From Neorhizobium vignae (GTDB lineage Bacteria; Pseudomonadota; Alphaproteobacteria; Rhizobiales; Rhizobiaceae): a stretch of 64,000 nt of DNA. Location of the stretch: positions 283,727 through 347,726 of the forward strand of contig NZ_JNNU01000007.1 in NCBI RefSeq assembly GCF_000732195.1. The letters are read 5' to 3'. This document shows, piece after piece, positions 63,669 through 64,000 of the stretch (position 1 is its first letter; each line of letters opens with the position of its first letter). Under the pieces are notes generated by a model that made no database searches, was not told where the DNA came from, and saw nothing but the letters and a program-made list of their open reading frames with translations. A program made the translations under genes and the position numbers.

Positions 63669-63827
63669 CTAGTGAAACGTTTCCGGACGGACTTCGTCTT
63701 CGAGAATGCGGAAGGCTTCGTAGAGGGCCTCGACCAGAATATCGGTCAGCTTGTCCGCGTCGTTGTCCTGAAGAAACAGCGCGAGCGACTGTTCGGACGG
63801 CTGGTGGCCATTGGCTTCGTTCGACAT
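63669..63827 (-). CDS. small conserved hypothetical protein, 52 aa
   Basis: A short acidic soluble protein with the start MSNEANGHQPSEQ behind GAGG. Residues 15-45 (LALFLQDNDADKLTDILVEA, then LYEAFRILEDEV) should form one or two helices. No domain recognised. An ATG ten codons upstream is possible. The 143 bases after it up to the window edge (63858-64000) show no further gene. Confidence 0.55.
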   Translation of the reverse strand: MSNEANGHQPSEQSLALFLQDNDADKLTDILVEALYEAFRILEDEVRPETFH

Positions 63828-64000
63828 ATCATTGTCCTCAATCTGAGCCGGAATCATTCCGGGTGAGGCCGACGTTAGGGACGCTTGCTTGCGCCGAGCT
63901 TGACGAAGAGACCAACGGTCGAAAGCCTCAACGAAAGAGGGAACGGACGTTGGTCGGTAACGTTCCCGATGTGATACAATGTCAAAGCTGAATAGGGCTG

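Overview
The window reads as chromosomal DNA of an alphaproteobacterium of the family Rhizobiaceae (Rhizobium/Agrobacterium/Neorhizobium/Ensifer type). The base composition is high in GC. It holds an ATP12 chaperone, a DUF1489 gene, a PilZ protein next to a C93 transglutaminase-like peptidase, a BphP with an HWE kinase plus receiver, and moaC-moeA joined to trpD-trpC. The genus cannot be fixed from sequence reading alone. No CRISPR array, prophage, integrase, IS element or rRNA operon was seen. Coding density is very high and only one gap exceeds 300 bases.

Layout. 1-5.1 kb: the end of an EAL phosphodiesterase gene, then crcB, an RluC-type pseudouridine synthase, an HAD phosphatase and the ATP12 chaperone, mostly one forward run. 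5.1-9.3 kb: a reverse block with S-formylglutathione hydrolase and the class III alcohol dehydrogenase (glutathione-dependent formaldehyde oxidation), with DUF1345, YaiI and YegP-like genes between them. 9.3-13.3 kb: a START-like/M50 protease fusion, an unrecognised gene, an EamA exporter and lipB. 13.4-18.5 kb: tRNA-Leu(GAG) with its terminator, an exported protein, OsmC, two BON proteins, a degenerate peptide deformylase, mgtE and a MerR regulator with a clear operator. 18.5-31.9 kb: membrane proteins, sdaA, a D,D-carboxypeptidase with a SPOR domain, a C93 peptidase, PilZ, PAS, rhomboid, CBS, patatin, hisI and folE.

32-42 kb: an IscU-like protein, yidD, thrS, a three-repeat exported protein, a nitroreductase, a flavin reductase, a CitE-like remnant, DUF2336, GNAT and an AI-2E family transporter. 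42-51 kb: a bacteriophytochrome hybrid kinase, parE, an exported hydrolase, tpiA, secG and pyrG. 51-57 kb: an SDR, two divergent citrate-synthase homologues (one with an N-terminal DNA-binding domain), a VOC protein and a photolyase. 57-64 kb: the reverse operon ppiD-trpD-trpC-moaC-moeA and a few conserved genes of unknown role.

Most of the window is ordinary housekeeping DNA. The best candidate for an undescribed system is the divergent citrate-synthase pair around a 12-base perfect palindrome (52.3-54.7 kb). It has the form of a metabolic enzyme turned into, or fused to, a transcription regulator. Other points worth a look are a peptide deformylase homologue that has lost its metal ligands, a START-like/M50 fusion, a possible small RNA between two reverse-strand terminators near 26.7 kb, and a 33-residue membrane protein.
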